Position numbers and translations under genes: made by a program. 64,000 nt of DNA from Boothiomyces macroporosus (lineage: Eukaryota; Chytridiomycota; Chytridiomycetes; Rhizophydiales; Terramycetaceae), in assembly GCA_027604185.1 (NCBI GenBank), contig JADGKB010000007.1:186001-250000 (forward strand), in the 5' to 3' direction. This document shows positions 28,832-40,399 of the stretch, piece after piece. The notes beneath the pieces are model-generated. The model saw nothing but the letters and a program-made list of their open reading frames with translations, made no database searches and was not told the DNA's origin. Each line of letters starts with the position of its first letter. Position 1 is the first letter of the stretch.

Positions 28832-31800
28832 ATGCTGGACAGCGTCAATACAAGAAGGATTTTTACCCTGCTGTTCTTTGCTATCCAGACGGTAAAAGTA
28901 GGACATGCGATCAGTATAATCAGACCCACAATGCTGTATGATCAGGAATCCGGTTATTTGGAACCAAATCAAATATTTGTATGGACTCTGTTTGATTTAT
29001 TCTTTCTGGTCTTGCTTCGAATGTACAGCAGGCCGAGGATAAAGTACCTCGGGATTATCATCAGCGCACTGTGCTTATTTTTGATCAATTGTGGAGTAGT
29101 AGCATTCTATTCTCAAGAATTAATTGAACCGGAAAGTGACTATGAATCATCGCTACTGAATGATTCATTCATATTAGGTAATCATTATTAATTTCAGGCT
29201 CAATTACAGTAAACATCAAACCTCCAACGTTGTGCCAGATCAATACCAGTGAGAAAAAAATATGTCTCAGAGAAAATACAAATATCTCAATTTCAATGAA
29301 GGGCAAGGGACCGTTTGAAGTGAAATATACTCTACATCCGCATAAACCAACGCTATTTACTACAGAGAGCGACCATTTTGAAATACCAGTTACTGACATT
29401 GGAGTGTTTGAATTGAACAGCGTTAAAGGACAAGATGCAGCGAAAATACTAAACAACCAATTGATCTCTATTTATCAATGCCCTACATATGAATGGAAAC
29501 AAACTGAAAATGTTTGCTTAAATGAACAAATCAATCTAGGTAATTCAAACTAATCAAAGGCGTTGAAGTTACTGGAGTTGGTCCGTTTGAATTCTTTTAC
29601 CTTGAAAAGATTGGAAACGATGAGCGCATTGTGGACATGACTATTCCAATCGAGAAAAAGGAGATATCCACTATAGACAAATCAAAAGAGGAGATAATCA
29701 AGGAATTGCTCAAAGAGATTGAACCGGTGAGAAAGCTAGTCAATATTCCATTGAGAGCAAGCACAACTGACCAGCACTTGTTTTCAGTTGTTAGAATTAT
29801 TGATGGAAATGAAAATGCAATCACTTGGAAAACTAAATCTACACTGCCATACTTGAAAAATGATATTCAATTAGATACCATTGAATCAAAGGAAGTGACA
29901 GTTTATCCACTTCCATCAAGTACATTTGATAAAAGCGAACTTAAAATCAAGACTGTCTATGATGCTCAAGTTGAACAAGCACCGAATGTTGATATAGATA
30001 TTGTCAGCTATGGAAACGGACCATTTACTCTTGATTTAGAATTTATTAGGGATGATTCAATTGCACAGCCATTACACTTTGAAAATATTGATTATAGACA
30101 CAGCTTCAAGTCATTTGAAGGTGGATACTATCGATTACTTAAAGTAAAAGACCGGTATTGTGAAAATGCAATTGAAAAACAGCAAATCCAAATCAAACCA
30201 GTTTTGCCACCTACCTTTTCATTCACACAATCTACTATTGAAGAATCTTGCTTTGGAACGGTTGGTACCAATGTTGACTTTGTTTTCACTGGGTCTAATC
30301 CATTCTATTTGCACTGGCATATTGAAAAGACTGTGAATGGACAAACATTGAAATTGAAGAATGAAGTAAGCAAGTTTGAAAAGAACAGAGCCGAATTGGT
30401 GTTGAAGCCTCAAGAGCCTGGCACTTATAAATACGTATTTGACCGTGTGGGTAATTATTATTAATATAGGCGATTCGTTATACCAAATAGGAATCCCGAT
30501 TGACCAATCATTCAAGCAAATTATCCATCCGCATTCAAACGCAAGATTCACCTCTTCAAAATCATTCATCAAGTGCAAGAATGAACCAATCATCTTGAAT
30601 ATCAACGCAATGGGTACTGGCCCATGGAAAATCGATTATGATATCACTTTTGGCTCAAAGTTGGAGAAAAGATCTCTTGAACTAAAAGATGAAAACTCTG
30701 AATTGAAACTTGAATTTGAAAAAGGTGGGATTTACCAAGTTGAGCTTACCGAAATTACTGATGGAAATGGCTGCAAGAGAAAACTTTCGACTGAAATTAC
30801 CAGAATTGAAATTGTTGACACAGTTCCTACTGTATCTTTACCTAGTTTGACCAACATTCTCGTTTTGGAAAATACACTTGCAAATGTGCCAATTGCATTA
30901 TTTGGTAGGGGACCATTCAGTTTAAGATACAAGAAAGATTCAAAAGAAGAGACAATCAGGTTGGAAAATGGTGCTAGATACTTGAAAATTCATCAAGGTC
31001 CTGGCACTTATGAACTGCTATCCCTTTCAGACTCTGTTTGTCAAGGAAAGATTGAAGGTAGATTTTACTAACCCAGGAACCAACCGTTTCCAAATCACCA
31101 ACATTCCTAAACCAACTATTGAAATCAAAAAGCAGATTATCGAACCTAAATGCCAGTTTGAACCAAATCATTTCCAATTAGATTTAACTGGTAAGCCACC
31201 ATTCAAGATTCAATACCAAACGAGCTACAACAAAGATCCATTTTTGTCTGTTGTCGAACTGGACTATTTGCGTTTGGAAACCGACACTACTCGTCCTGGA
31301 AAGCAAACGTTCAAGATTAATTCAATATCTGATGAAAACTACAAGCAGCCTATCCAACAAGCTGGTTTAATTATTGAGCAAGAAGTTTATGAATTACCAA
31401 AAGGAGAATTCACTAAACCATCGCAACAAGTTTATCATTGTTTGAAACAAAACAATACATTTTCGCTCGATTTAGAATTAACTGGACAACCTCCGTTCAA
31501 AGGAACAATTCAGCAGTTACAAGACAATAACCACGTAAAGTATATTGATTTTGAAACTTCTGGTGTAAAGCAAGGGGATAAATACAAGTATCAATTTAAT
31601 GTCCAGATTAGCCAAATGGGCAAGCATGAATTCATACTTGATTCTCTCAGAGACTCTAGATGTACTGGAAAACTGGATGAATTTGTTAAGCCAAGTACTT
31701 TTATCGAAATCAATGACCAGGCTTCAATGACCTCTCTTAACCCTCCATCTATTTGTATCGGTGACATGCTTTCTTATACTCTTCAAGGCACACCGCCATT

Positions 31801-32251
31801 CTCGATCACTTATAATTGGAAGAAAGAACAAACTGTTACGTTGAATGATCCAGTGTTCAACGTTTGGGTAGGAAAGCCTGGCAAATTTGAAATCAAAAAG
31901 ATTTGCAACAAGTACAATTGCTGCCAAGAGTACACAACGCTGTCAACAACAATCAACACCTTACCAAAAGCCATTATCGCAGATGGAAGCGATTTAATAA
32001 CCGATATCAATCAAGGCGATTCCTTACCAATCAGAATCCACTTTGAGGGTCAGGGGCCATACAGCTTTACATACACACGCAAAAACAAAAAGATGGTGGA
32101 AAGCTTTAGCGTTGAAAATGTTGAAAAAGAATACGTAATTGAAACTGGACTTGAAGGTGTTTTCAAAGTCACTAGTGTCAAGGACCAAGTTTGTTCTTTC
32201 CCTAAACGCATTGCAAGCACTGCTGGTGCAAACATTGTCTTGAATGAATAA
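28832..32251 (+). CDS. POM152: Nuclear pore membrane protein POM152
   Basis: Five exons, 28832..29177, 29198..29539, 29560..30450, 30470..31057, 31077..32251 (introns 20, 20, 19, 19 nt), 1113 aa. Three hydrophobic segments lie in residues ~10-95 (for example FVWTLFDLFFLVLLRM), followed by a long lumenal region of about ten Ig-like repeats. Each repeat carries a G.GPF.-.Y-type core: GKGPFEVKY, GVGPFEFFY, GNGPFTLDL, GSNPFYLHW, GTGPWKIDY, GRGPFSLRY, GKPPFKIQY, GQPPFKG, GTPPFSITY, GQGPYSFTY. POM152 forms the lumenal ring of the fungal nuclear pore. All four introns lie in its repeat region and each is needed to keep the frame. Confidence 0.9.
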
Positions 32252-32927
32252 ATGACACTTCACAATTCGTTTTACAAAGTGTGACAAACACAAAGGGATC
32301 TGAACAATTGAGATGGGCTTTCAAGAAAGTTACCCTTTCGTCGTCAAATTGACTAAGCTGTGAGCCTACAGCAATGGAATTATCCTAATGAAGATCAGTG
32401 GCCGATCGAGCCAGTTTTACTTTACCCCCACACGTCATTGGTGGTTTCAGAAGGCTATGGGTGTAGTTCCCTGATCTTTTTTAGATGCCAGCTCTGCAAT
32501 TTTGTGAATTTGCCAAATATGCACGAACCCTGTTATTCTTGAAAGCAAAGTAGACAGTTTACCCAATGTGTAGGAATTTTCCTGGATTGATTGCTGCGAT
32601 TGTCTGATTGATATCTACAAATCTTAAAATCCCCTCGTTCAGCAATTAACGTGGGCTTGTCTTATTGTGTGAGCCCCACCAAAAAAAGCTTGGAAATTTT
32701 GTAAGCAGCAGATGGATTACAGCATAGAAATGGCAAATTATCAGTACTCGACTGGCTACTTTTTAAGTTTTTTTTGCTTCAAAGTATTTGGGCGTAGTTG
32801 TGTTGTTTCTTGGTTCGCTTTTTCAGACGTTTTTAAAGCCAACATAGAGCCTGTCACTGCCACAAGCCCAGAAGCCGTCAAAACTATATAATGAGCTTAA
32901 TTCTTGCACATCTATCAAATACTAAAA
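32252..32927. other. Intergenic spacer
   Basis: About 675 bp. A TATATAA box at 32886 lies 42 nt before the next ATG. Nothing else is recognised. Confidence 0.5.
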
Positions 32928-33953
32928 ATGAAATTCACCTCAATTGTATCTTTATTCTTTGCTGTACACACCGTTTCTGCTGGTCAATTCATCACTGGCC
33001 CATGTCAACAAGACTCTGACTGTAATCCGTTTGCTGGACAAGCTGGATGCTGTGAAAGAACTCAAAAGAAATGCAGAGCTGTATTATCGTTGACTCCTGG
33101 AGTACAAGCCTGTGGAGATGGAAGAACTCCAAACTTTGACCATGGTGCTAAAGTTGTAAATATCGATAACGCAAATGCACCAGCTACAAATACCAACACT
33201 AATACTGGTGCAAACAAAGCTTCTACTGGAACTGGATCAACCATTGCTCCTGGCAGTCAATTCATTACTGGAGCATGTACAGCTGATACCGACTGTGCAT
33301 CAACCTGTTGTGAAAGAACTCAAAAGATTTGCCGTGCCATCTTATCACTCACTCCAGGTGTCCAAGCTTGTGGAGATGGAAGAACCCCAAACTTTGATCA
33401 TGGTGCAAAGATCGTCAACATTGATGGTGGAAATGCTGCTCCAGCAACCAACAATGGAAATGGCGCCAACAAGTCCTCCAATGGTGCTAAACCTGCTCAA
33501 GGCCCTGGATCTGGCAGCGGTACTCAATTCATCACTGGCAAGTGTGCTGCAGACAACGACTGTGCTTCATTTGCTGGACAAGCTGGATGTTGTGAACGTA
33601 CTCAAAAGATCTGTCGCGCTGTACTCTCTCTCAAGCCTGGTGTCCAAGCTTGTGGAGATGGAAGAACCCCAAACTTTGATCATGGCGCTCAAGTTGTCAA
33701 CATTGATGGAGGAAATGCTGCTCCAGCCCAAGCACCTCCAGCTGCCAACAACAACAATAACGGCGCAAACAAGGCTGCTGTTGGAACTGGTTCAGGAAAG
33801 CCACTGGGAACCCAATTCATTACTGGCAAGTGTGCTGCAGACAACGAATGTGCTTCAACTTGTTGCGAAAAGACTTCATTAAAGTGCAGAGCTCCACTCT
33901 CTTTGAAACCAAATGTTGAATTCTGTCAAGATGGACGCACCACCAACTTTTAA
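32928..33953 (+). CDS. Secreted cysteine-rich protein with four repeats
   Basis: Intronless, 341 aa from the ATG at 32928 (signal peptide MKFTSIVSLFFAVHTVSA). Four modules of about 60 residues share QFITG.C..D.DC....CCERTQK.CRA.LSL.PGVQACGDGRTPNFDHG; the fourth is diverged (CCEKTSLKCRAPLSLKPNVEFCQDG). Modules 1 and 3 contain the insertion FAGQAG before CC, modules 2 and 4 do not, so the unit may have duplicated as a pair. Asn/Ala/Gly-rich linkers separate modules. The cysteine pattern resembles fungal biotrophy-associated (BAS2-type) small secreted proteins; that is pattern similarity only. Confidence 0.83.
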   Translation: MKFTSIVSLFFAVHTVSAGQFITGPCQQDSDCNPFAGQAGCCERTQKKCRAVLSLTPGVQACGDGRTPNFDHGAKVVNIDNANAPATNTNTNTGANKASTGTGSTIAPGSQFITGACTADTDCASTCCERTQKICRAILSLTPGVQACGDGRTPNFDHGAKIVNIDGGNAAPATNNGNGANKSSNGAKPAQGPGSGSGTQFITGKCAADNDCASFAGQAGCCERTQKICRAVLSLKPGVQACGDGRTPNFDHGAQVVNIDGGNAAPAQAPPAANNNNNGANKAAVGTGSGKPLGTQFITGKCAADNECASTCCEKTSLKCRAPLSLKPNVEFCQDGRTTNF

Positions 33954-34555
33954 ATTGCTAAAACGTTTAAATCTAAATTAAATAAATGTTATATCTGATA
34001 TATCTCGGGTTTATCGGCCAATTAGTACCAAGATAGAGGAATCCTTAAGATATATACTCATGCTCGTAGGATCTTAATCCAATTTGATACCGTGCATGAT
34101 AGCTCAAGTAATTCGTTGATACATGAATCCTAATCAAATCATAATACCGCACATGATAGTTTAAAGCCAATAAAGATCTCAAGCCCCTTGTGGAATAATT
34201 CTAAATTCGTGACTAATTGAACAGTGATTATTGGGCTTGAATTACATCATCCCCGTATATGGTAAAGCAGATACCAGCATTTTCTCTGTGAATGACGTTA
34301 CTGTTTCAGCTTTTGGCATTTTGTAAAGACACACTTGTCCAGTTGAAATTTGGATGTGGAAGAGTTGAAATATCAAAGAAATCAATCTCCCGCTATACTG
34401 GCATCTCGAAACGAAATGAATTCAAGCGGTTAATAGTTACTTTGTATGAACATTGATTCAAATCACCGACAAAGCCAATGCCACTGCCACTGAGCCCGAA
34501 ACCTTTCATGTCTATTTAAACCAAATACTATCAGCACAAATCATAAAAAGTAAAT
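33954..34555. other. Intergenic spacer
   Basis: About 600 bp. AATAAA occurs at ~33981 after the upstream stop, and TATTTAAA at 34513 lies 43 nt before the next ATG. No gene is seen. Confidence 0.5.
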
Positions 34556-35041
34556 ATGAAATTCTCAACTGCTGTATCTTTATTCTTTGCCGTCAACACC
34601 GTTTCTGCTGGTCAATTCATCACGGGGCCATGTCAACAAGATTCCGATTGCAATCCGTTTGCTGGACAAGCTGGATGTTGCGAACGTACTCAAAAGATCT
34701 GTCGCGCTGTACTCTCTCTCAAGCCTGGTGTCCAAGCTTGTGGAGATGGAAGAACCCCAAACTTTGATCACGGCGCTCAAGTTGTCAACATTGATGGAGG
34801 AAATGCTGCTCCAGCCCAAGCACCTCCAGCTGCCAACAACAACAATAACGGCGCAAACAAGGCTGCTGTCGGGACTGGTTCAGGAAAGCCACTTGGAACC
34901 CAATTCATCACTGGCAAGTGTGCTGCAGACAACGAATGTGCTTCAACTTGTTGCGAAAAGACTTCATTAAAGTGCAGAGCTCCACTCTCTTTGAAACCAA
35001 ATGTTGAATTCTGTCAAGATGGTAGAACTACACGGTTTTAA
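34556..35041 (+). CDS. Secreted cysteine-rich protein with two repeats
   Basis: Intronless, 161 aa, signal peptide MKFSTAVSLFFAVNTVSA. It consists of one CCERTQK module and one CCEKTSLKC module. From its GCC motif to near the stop (about 34660-35020) the DNA is almost identical to the last two modules of the upstream gene (about 33570-33930), with only a handful of mostly silent differences, while the first ~100 nt are more diverged. It is therefore equivalent to the larger gene with the middle two modules removed. It is convergent with malic enzyme, 28 bp away. Confidence 0.83.
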   Translation: MKFSTAVSLFFAVNTVSAGQFITGPCQQDSDCNPFAGQAGCCERTQKICRAVLSLKPGVQACGDGRTPNFDHGAQVVNIDGGNAAPAQAPPAANNNNNGANKAAVGTGSGKPLGTQFITGKCAADNECASTCCEKTSLKCRAPLSLKPNVEFCQDGRTTRF

Positions 35042-35069
35042 ACTAGTAAATAAATTGAATGAATGTATT

Positions 35070-36787
35070 TTAAAGTTTAGAGTAGAATGGATCATACATT
35101 TTGGATTCAACCCAGGCTCTAAGGTCAGTGGTTTCTGGCATCTTTCCAACACCCTCTTGAACTGCAGTCTTAATGACAGCTACAGCAATTTCCAAACTGC
35201 ATTCGCGAATACGATCAATTTCGGGATAAATCATACCTTTGCTGGTTTCCTCCTCTGTTACACAGTCAGCTAATGCTTTGGATGCGGCAAATACCATGTT
35301 GTTTGTAACTCTAGTAGTTTGTGATAAAATACAACCCAAGCCTAAACCAGGGAAAATGTACATATTGTTTCCTTGTCCAGGAACCATTTCTACTCCGTCC
35401 GCTGAATATGATGGGAATGGCGAACCAGATGCAAAGATCACCTTATTATTCGTATGGACCATTGCTTGTTCGAATGTGCATTCTGATTTACCAACTGGAT
35501 TTGATAGAGGCATGATAATCGGACGCTCATTAATTTCAGCCATGTACTTTAGGATATCTGGCACAAAAGCGTCTTTAACAGTGCATAGACCAATCAAAAT
35601 ATTCGGCTTGACATGCTCCAAGACACCCATTAAGGTGCTATTGTTTGTGCTGCAAAAGTCAATGTCGTTCCTTGCAAAGTATTTTTTGTGGTCAGCAAGT
35701 TTATCCCCTCTGGAGTTACAAACCAACCCTTTGCTGTCGACCAAGTAGATCAATTTTTTAGCTTCTTCTTCCGTTAAATCAGAGTGATGTTCGATCCACT
35801 CGCTGATCATTCTTGCGACACCAACACCAGCAGACCCAGCACCCATAAATACAACTCTACATTCTTCTGGCTTGATTTTAGCAAGCTCAAGTGCCTTTTG
35901 AATACCAGACAAAACGACGGCACCAGTTCCCTGAATATCGTCGTTGAAACACGCATATTTCTTTTGATACCTGCCAAGCCATTTGAAAGCATTGTCTGTA
36001 GCGAAATCTTCAAACTGAACAATAATCTTTGGGAATCTTCTGGTAATGCATTCCATAAATTCGTCCATAAACCTTGCTTGGGTTTCAACATCAACTCGAT
36101 TTTGCCTTAAACCCAAGTAGAGAGGATTGTTCAACAAATCTTGGTTGTTTGTTCCAAAGTCAATTACGATTGGGAGAGTATGATGATGAGATATACCGGC
36201 ACAAGCAGTATACAAGTCCAATTTCCCAATAGAGATGCCCAAACCACCAACACCGAGGTCCCCAAGACCAAGAATTCTTCCTCCATCAGTTACTACACAG
36301 ATTTGTGGATCTCCTTCAAACTGGGCAATAATTGAGTCAAGATTTCCGAGTTCAGTCACTGGCAAATACATTCCTTCGGGCTGTCTGTATATATCAGACC
36401 ATTTTTGACACGCTTCGCCAACTACTGGAGTATACACCAAAGGAGTCATTGCCTAGATTTAGTATTATATACCTTCATATCATTCAAGATCAGTCTGTAA
36501 AACAAATCCGGAGAAGCTGCACGCAATTGCGCCAAATAAATATACCTCTCCAGATCAGTTGGCTTTTCAGCTAGTTGCTTGTTGCATCGTTGGAGCTGAA
36601 TTCCATAACTCTCTTGAACTGGGGGAAGGCGATAGGACACACTCGATGACAGGCGCTCCTGCATTGACAATGAAGTGTCTCGAATTAACTTGAGATTACC
36701 AATTGATTTCTGTGTTTTGATTTGTACCATTTTTGCGATCCTTCCCCTCATCGAGAGCATTTTATAATATAATATTTTTTGACTCAT
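35070..36787 (-). CDS. NAD(P)-dependent malic enzyme
   Basis: Two exons, 36787..36473 and 36452..35070, with a 20-nt intron; 565 aa from the first ATG. Motifs are YTPVVGEAC, GGRILGLGDLGVGGLGISIGKL, DFGTNNQDLLNNPLYLGLR, DDIQGTGAVVLSG, the Rossmann GAGSAGVGVA and FASGSPF. The enzyme decarboxylates malate to pyruvate. The basic N-terminus (MRGRIAKMVQIKTQ) looks like a mitochondrial presequence. Two TATA-like boxes lie just upstream of or within the first codons, so translation may really start at an ATG at 36760 or 36751. The intron separates the N-terminal helical domain from the conserved YTP motif. Confidence 0.93.
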
Positions 36788-37473
36788 TTTTATACCTGAT
36801 GACACATGAAAAGTTAATAACGTGGCTGGAGATTGGAAGCGATCAATTGGTCAACATCAAGCGGTGTTGGGAAATAAATTATCAACCGCATTAATTATAC
36901 GATAATTAATTAAACTCTTTTTGGAGGCTTATTTTGGTAGGATGCCGACTCACTAATAAGCTTTGCAGTGGAATTTTCTTTCGGGTCCGAGTTTCACATT
37001 TCAGTTAGTTGGACCCACAAATATTTCAGTGAGTTGCAACATCCAGGGCTTCATCAACAGGTTCAATCTCAAGTTGCGATGGATCTAGGAAATGTTTGAT
37101 TGTGTCAATCATGTCACCTGAATGGATTCGAAAGAGCCAGCCAGTGACCTGGATGGAGATTAAACTCATTTTTGCTAATATGGATGAGTGATCTTTTACC
37201 AGACGACTTTAAGATTATCTACGTAGTCCAATCTGGTCGATTATGTGTTTAGTTGGCAACAAGAAAAGCCAATCACATTGTTTCAATTGGAAATATTGGT
37301 TCAAACTTGGATTCAGTTCAGCACTGACATTGGTTGCCTCACTGATCATACGGTGGTATAATCAGAAGAATTTAATCTACTTTCAATTCTTTAGAATACT
37401 AATATCCATAAGCAATCCAGCTGATCAATATGTGGGTAATCGCGCTTGATAATTTCGTTTTTTTTCTCCAGAA
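36788..37473. other. Divergent intergenic region
   Basis: About 685 bp, AT-rich, between malic enzyme and the PIN-domain gene. TTAATTATACGATAATTAATTA-type inverted AT runs occur near 36890-36910. No gene is recognised. Confidence 0.45.
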
Positions 37474-38670
37474 ATGAAGCTCTACATTGATGGGCTTAAT
37501 TACAAACGGAGATTTTGGAGAGTGGAAACCTATCCCTGGAATTTAAAAGCAATCCACAAGCAAATCAGTCTATTTGTAAAGGCTTGTCAGAATAGCAAAA
37601 TTGAAACTGTAGTTTTTCTGGATGCAACTAGACAGACGAGTGAAGCAATCAAGAAGAACAAGCAGAGACATGCACTCGCAATCAGAAAGGGTAAGTTTAC
37701 ACTACCGTTTGGATCGACTCTCATTTATGGGGAAATCTTTAAATCTTTAGGGGTAAAGGTTTACTATTCGTGTGGTGCTGATAATGACGACACTCTTGCT
37801 GCATTTGCCCAAAGAGATGGAGCTGCAGTGCTCAGCAAAGACCAGGATTTCTTCCGATACAGAGACAGAGCGTTCAAAATTTACTCTGATTTTACATTCA
37901 AGAAAGGAAAATTAACTCTTGAAGAGGCGGAATTCAACGATAGCAGGTCTATTTCCAAACGTGATATCATTGAGATACCCAAAGTGGTGGAAAAGCTTCC
38001 GAGATTGGCAGATTTACCGCATTTCGTTCGTTTTACACCTGTTACTCCTCTAACAAAATATTATGAAGCCAATCCTGTAGCAGCATATAGACCTTTGCGG
38101 CAGGCATTGTATCATAAATTCGGTGTGTCCGAGATAGAAGAACGATACCCAGACGTTGATAGTGATGGAAATACCACATGGATTAACTTGACGGTGAATG
38201 CGGATCCCACGTTTTCACACTTGCTGCTCAAGCCTGATATTGCAGTAAAGAAATTCATGGGAGAGTTCTTGAAAAAGGTTGAATGTGATCCACATCAATG
38301 GGCATTACATGAATTTGGAGTCTATTATGCGATTTATGAAATATACTACTTGGCTGTAGGTGGTTCAATCAATTTCTACAATCTGATGGTGGATGTTGCC
38401 CAGCCATTTTTAGCAAAGCCTAAGGATGTCCAACGAAACGGGCAAAATCAAAAGAAATCGAGTAGGAGGAAATCCGCCGTTGTACGTAAACAAACTAATA
38501 TGGATAATCGCTCAACAGACAACCAAATTAAAATTGAAAATCTAGAGTCTACTGAAAATGTTTACGATAAAGAAAATGTACTCTTGGATGGCTTTACTAA
38601 ATTGAACATTACAAAAGCTGATGGCAAGTCCAAGCAGATAGATATCATCAAGAAGCAAGCTATTGGATAG
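37474..38670 (+). CDS. PIN/FEN-like nuclease-domain protein
   Basis: Intronless, 398 aa. The N-terminal ~150 residues look like a PIN/FEN nuclease core. Acidic residues are placed as in the family: YIDGLNY (Asp near 5), VVFLDATR (~49), GADNDDTLAAFA (~105) and VLSKDQDFFRY (~123). The pattern resembles asteroid-type XPG relatives. The C-terminal half has no recognised domain and ends with a Lys/Asn-rich, charged tail. DNA or RNA cleavage is inferred from the fold; the substrate is unknown. Confidence 0.65.
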   Translation: MKLYIDGLNYKRRFWRVETYPWNLKAIHKQISLFVKACQNSKIETVVFLDATRQTSEAIKKNKQRHALAIRKGKFTLPFGSTLIYGEIFKSLGVKVYYSCGADNDDTLAAFAQRDGAAVLSKDQDFFRYRDRAFKIYSDFTFKKGKLTLEEAEFNDSRSISKRDIIEIPKVVEKLPRLADLPHFVRFTPVTPLTKYYEANPVAAYRPLRQALYHKFGVSEIEERYPDVDSDGNTTWINLTVNADPTFSHLLLKPDIAVKKFMGEFLKKVECDPHQWALHEFGVYYAIYEIYYLAVGGSINFYNLMVDVAQPFLAKPKDVQRNGQNQKKSSRRKSAVVRKQTNMDNRSTDNQIKIENLESTENVYDKENVLLDGFTKLNITKADGKSKQIDIIKKQAIG

Positions 38671-38714
38671 TATCCAACAATTTTCAGATAAACTTTCACT
38701 TTATTCAAATATTT

Positions 38715-40022
38715 TCAATTGCATGTGCCAAATAATGGCTGGCACCCTAAATTTGAGTCGCAATGATCATTATCTAATCCGCACCAACCAAACCCTGAGC
38801 AGCATTCATTTCCTGGACAAGTATATCCGTTGAATCCACATTGGCCTCCATATTCTGCAATCTTTGGTTTCTGAGTCCCAGAACTAGAAGATGAGAAGCA
38901 GGAGCCATATGATGATTGGCATCCTGTACCACAATGCATAGCAGAGTTTCCACACCACCCATAGCTAGAACAGCACTCTGAATTAGGGCACGAATGGCCA
39001 CTTGATGGTCCACATATCCCACCTGGCAGACTCAATAATGTTGGCAGTGGGTCTAGTACTTTTGTTGTGGGGGATGGAACAGTTACACTTGTAATTAAAG
39101 CTCGCGTAGCTGTTAATTTAGCTGAGCTTTTTGTTGATTGATCCATTGAAATTGTAGTTTGTGCCAAGATTGTAGAATAAAGATTTGTAGACGCTGTATC
39201 AACAGATTTGGTGCCACTATATTCTTTAGTCGAAGATTCCACTGTGAAGTGAGTGGAAAGTCTTGCTTGTGACGCAATTGGTAATACAGAAATAGATCTA
39301 AGAACTGTAGTGGGGGTGGTAGTAGTTGGTACAGCCGAATTAGCAGTAGCTAAGCTTGTCGTTGTGCTGTTGGTGCATATAGTGGAGTTTGGAGAGGAAA
39401 CTGTTCCATGCGGACAAGGCTGGCAATACCCGGTTGAATTTGCAAAAGTGCCTGCTTTGCATCCAATACATACTGATAAATCAGTAGATGGAACTGATCC
39501 AGAGGTGCACATTGTGCAAGTTGATGATCCTGCAGGAGAAACTGAACCTGAAGGACATGGGGCACAAAATGCATCACCGCTGACTGCAAACGTTCCTCTA
39601 GCACATTTGGTGCACACCGATGAGCTGCTAGCTGCATAGGTCATTGAGTTTGGTGCTGTTCCTCCTGGACATTTGGTGCACATGGCGGATCCAGGCAGCA
39701 GTGAGTATGATCTAGGTTCACATTCAAAACAACTGAAAGATCCAGGAGGTGCATAGCTTCCAGCAGGGCATGTATTACATGAATAGTTTGTGGAATTGAG
39801 GTAATTGAAAAATAGACCTGCTTGACAAAAACAAGTTGGAGACTGAGGAGGGGAAGTGCTTTTTGTAGGGCATAAAAGACAGTTTGTTGCACCCATTGGA
39901 GAGAATGTACCACTGTGGCTGGATAAACACGATCCATTAGAGTAAATCGTCCCTCCCAAACATTCACCTCCAGCTAGTACAAGAGTTGAAAATCCAAAGA
40001 AAAAAGATACAGATATTAACAT
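38715..40022 (-). CDS. Secreted protein with GCC2/GCC3-type Cys repeats and two hevein (CBM18) domains
   Basis: Intronless, 435 aa, signal peptide MLISVSFFFGFSTLVLA. Residues ~20-225 contain serial ephrin-receptor-like (GCC2/GCC3) modules of the form C..G.......C..C..G, such as CNTCPAGSYAPPGSFSCFEC and CAPCPSGSVSPAGSSTC. A Ser/Thr-rich stalk of about 110 residues follows. Two hevein domains end the protein: CGPSSGHSCPNSECCSSYGWCG and, after a linker, a second with GYTCPGNECCSGFGWCG. Hevein domains bind chitin, so the protein probably attaches to the cell wall by its C-terminus and presents the Cys-rich part. Confidence 0.85.
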   Translation of the reverse strand: MLISVSFFFGFSTLVLAGGECLGGTIYSNGSCLSSHSGTFSPMGATNCLLCPTKSTSPPQSPTCFCQAGLFFNYLNSTNYSCNTCPAGSYAPPGSFSCFECEPRSYSLLPGSAMCTKCPGGTAPNSMTYAASSSSVCTKCARGTFAVSGDAFCAPCPSGSVSPAGSSTCTMCTSGSVPSTDLSVCIGCKAGTFANSTGYCQPCPHGTVSSPNSTICTNSTTTSLATANSAVPTTTTPTTVLRSISVLPIASQARLSTHFTVESSTKEYSGTKSVDTASTNLYSTILAQTTISMDQSTKSSAKLTATRALITSVTVPSPTTKVLDPLPTLLSLPGGICGPSSGHSCPNSECCSSYGWCGNSAMHCGTGCQSSYGSCFSSSSSGTQKPKIAEYGGQCGFNGYTCPGNECCSGFGWCGLDNDHCDSNLGCQPLFGTCN

Positions 40023-40399
40023 CCCAGTTATCTTTTAAATTGGTAAAGATTAAATATGGCGAAATTTAATTTAATGTCTTTGCCCAGTGATTAAAAACTA
40101 TCGCGCATAGATTTAAGGGTTGGTTTATATATGATTTTAATCTTTAGATAGAGTCAGGCACACTTGAACTGATTTGCGATTCCGCTTTATAATCCCACTC
40201 TATAGATCAACAAGTATTAATGAAAGCAATGTACAGACTCTAAAGTTTGCTTATAAGATCTATTTTAAAGCTTTCATATTCGATTGTCTAATTTGATTCA
40301 CCACATATCCAAAGCTGTTCATCAGTTTTGGCAACTCTTCGCCACTTTGGTCTTGGGACAAAGTGCCACAACATTTTGAAAAACAAAAACTTTCACAAA
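40023..40399. other. Divergent promoter region
   Basis: About 375 bp between the hevein protein and the acetyltransferase-like gene. TATATATGA-type sequence occurs near 40125. No gene is recognised. Confidence 0.45.

Noticed and set aside
28540..28929. Extending the unknown gene to its first in-frame start at 28929
   Set aside because: That part is antisense to the conserved first membrane segment of POM152; the ATG at 28827 leaves both genes intact.
37243..37449. 68-codon ORF upstream of the PIN-domain gene, as a possible 5' exon
   Set aside because: No donor/acceptor pair of the local intron type joins it in frame to the ATG at 37474, and the product has no recognisable features.
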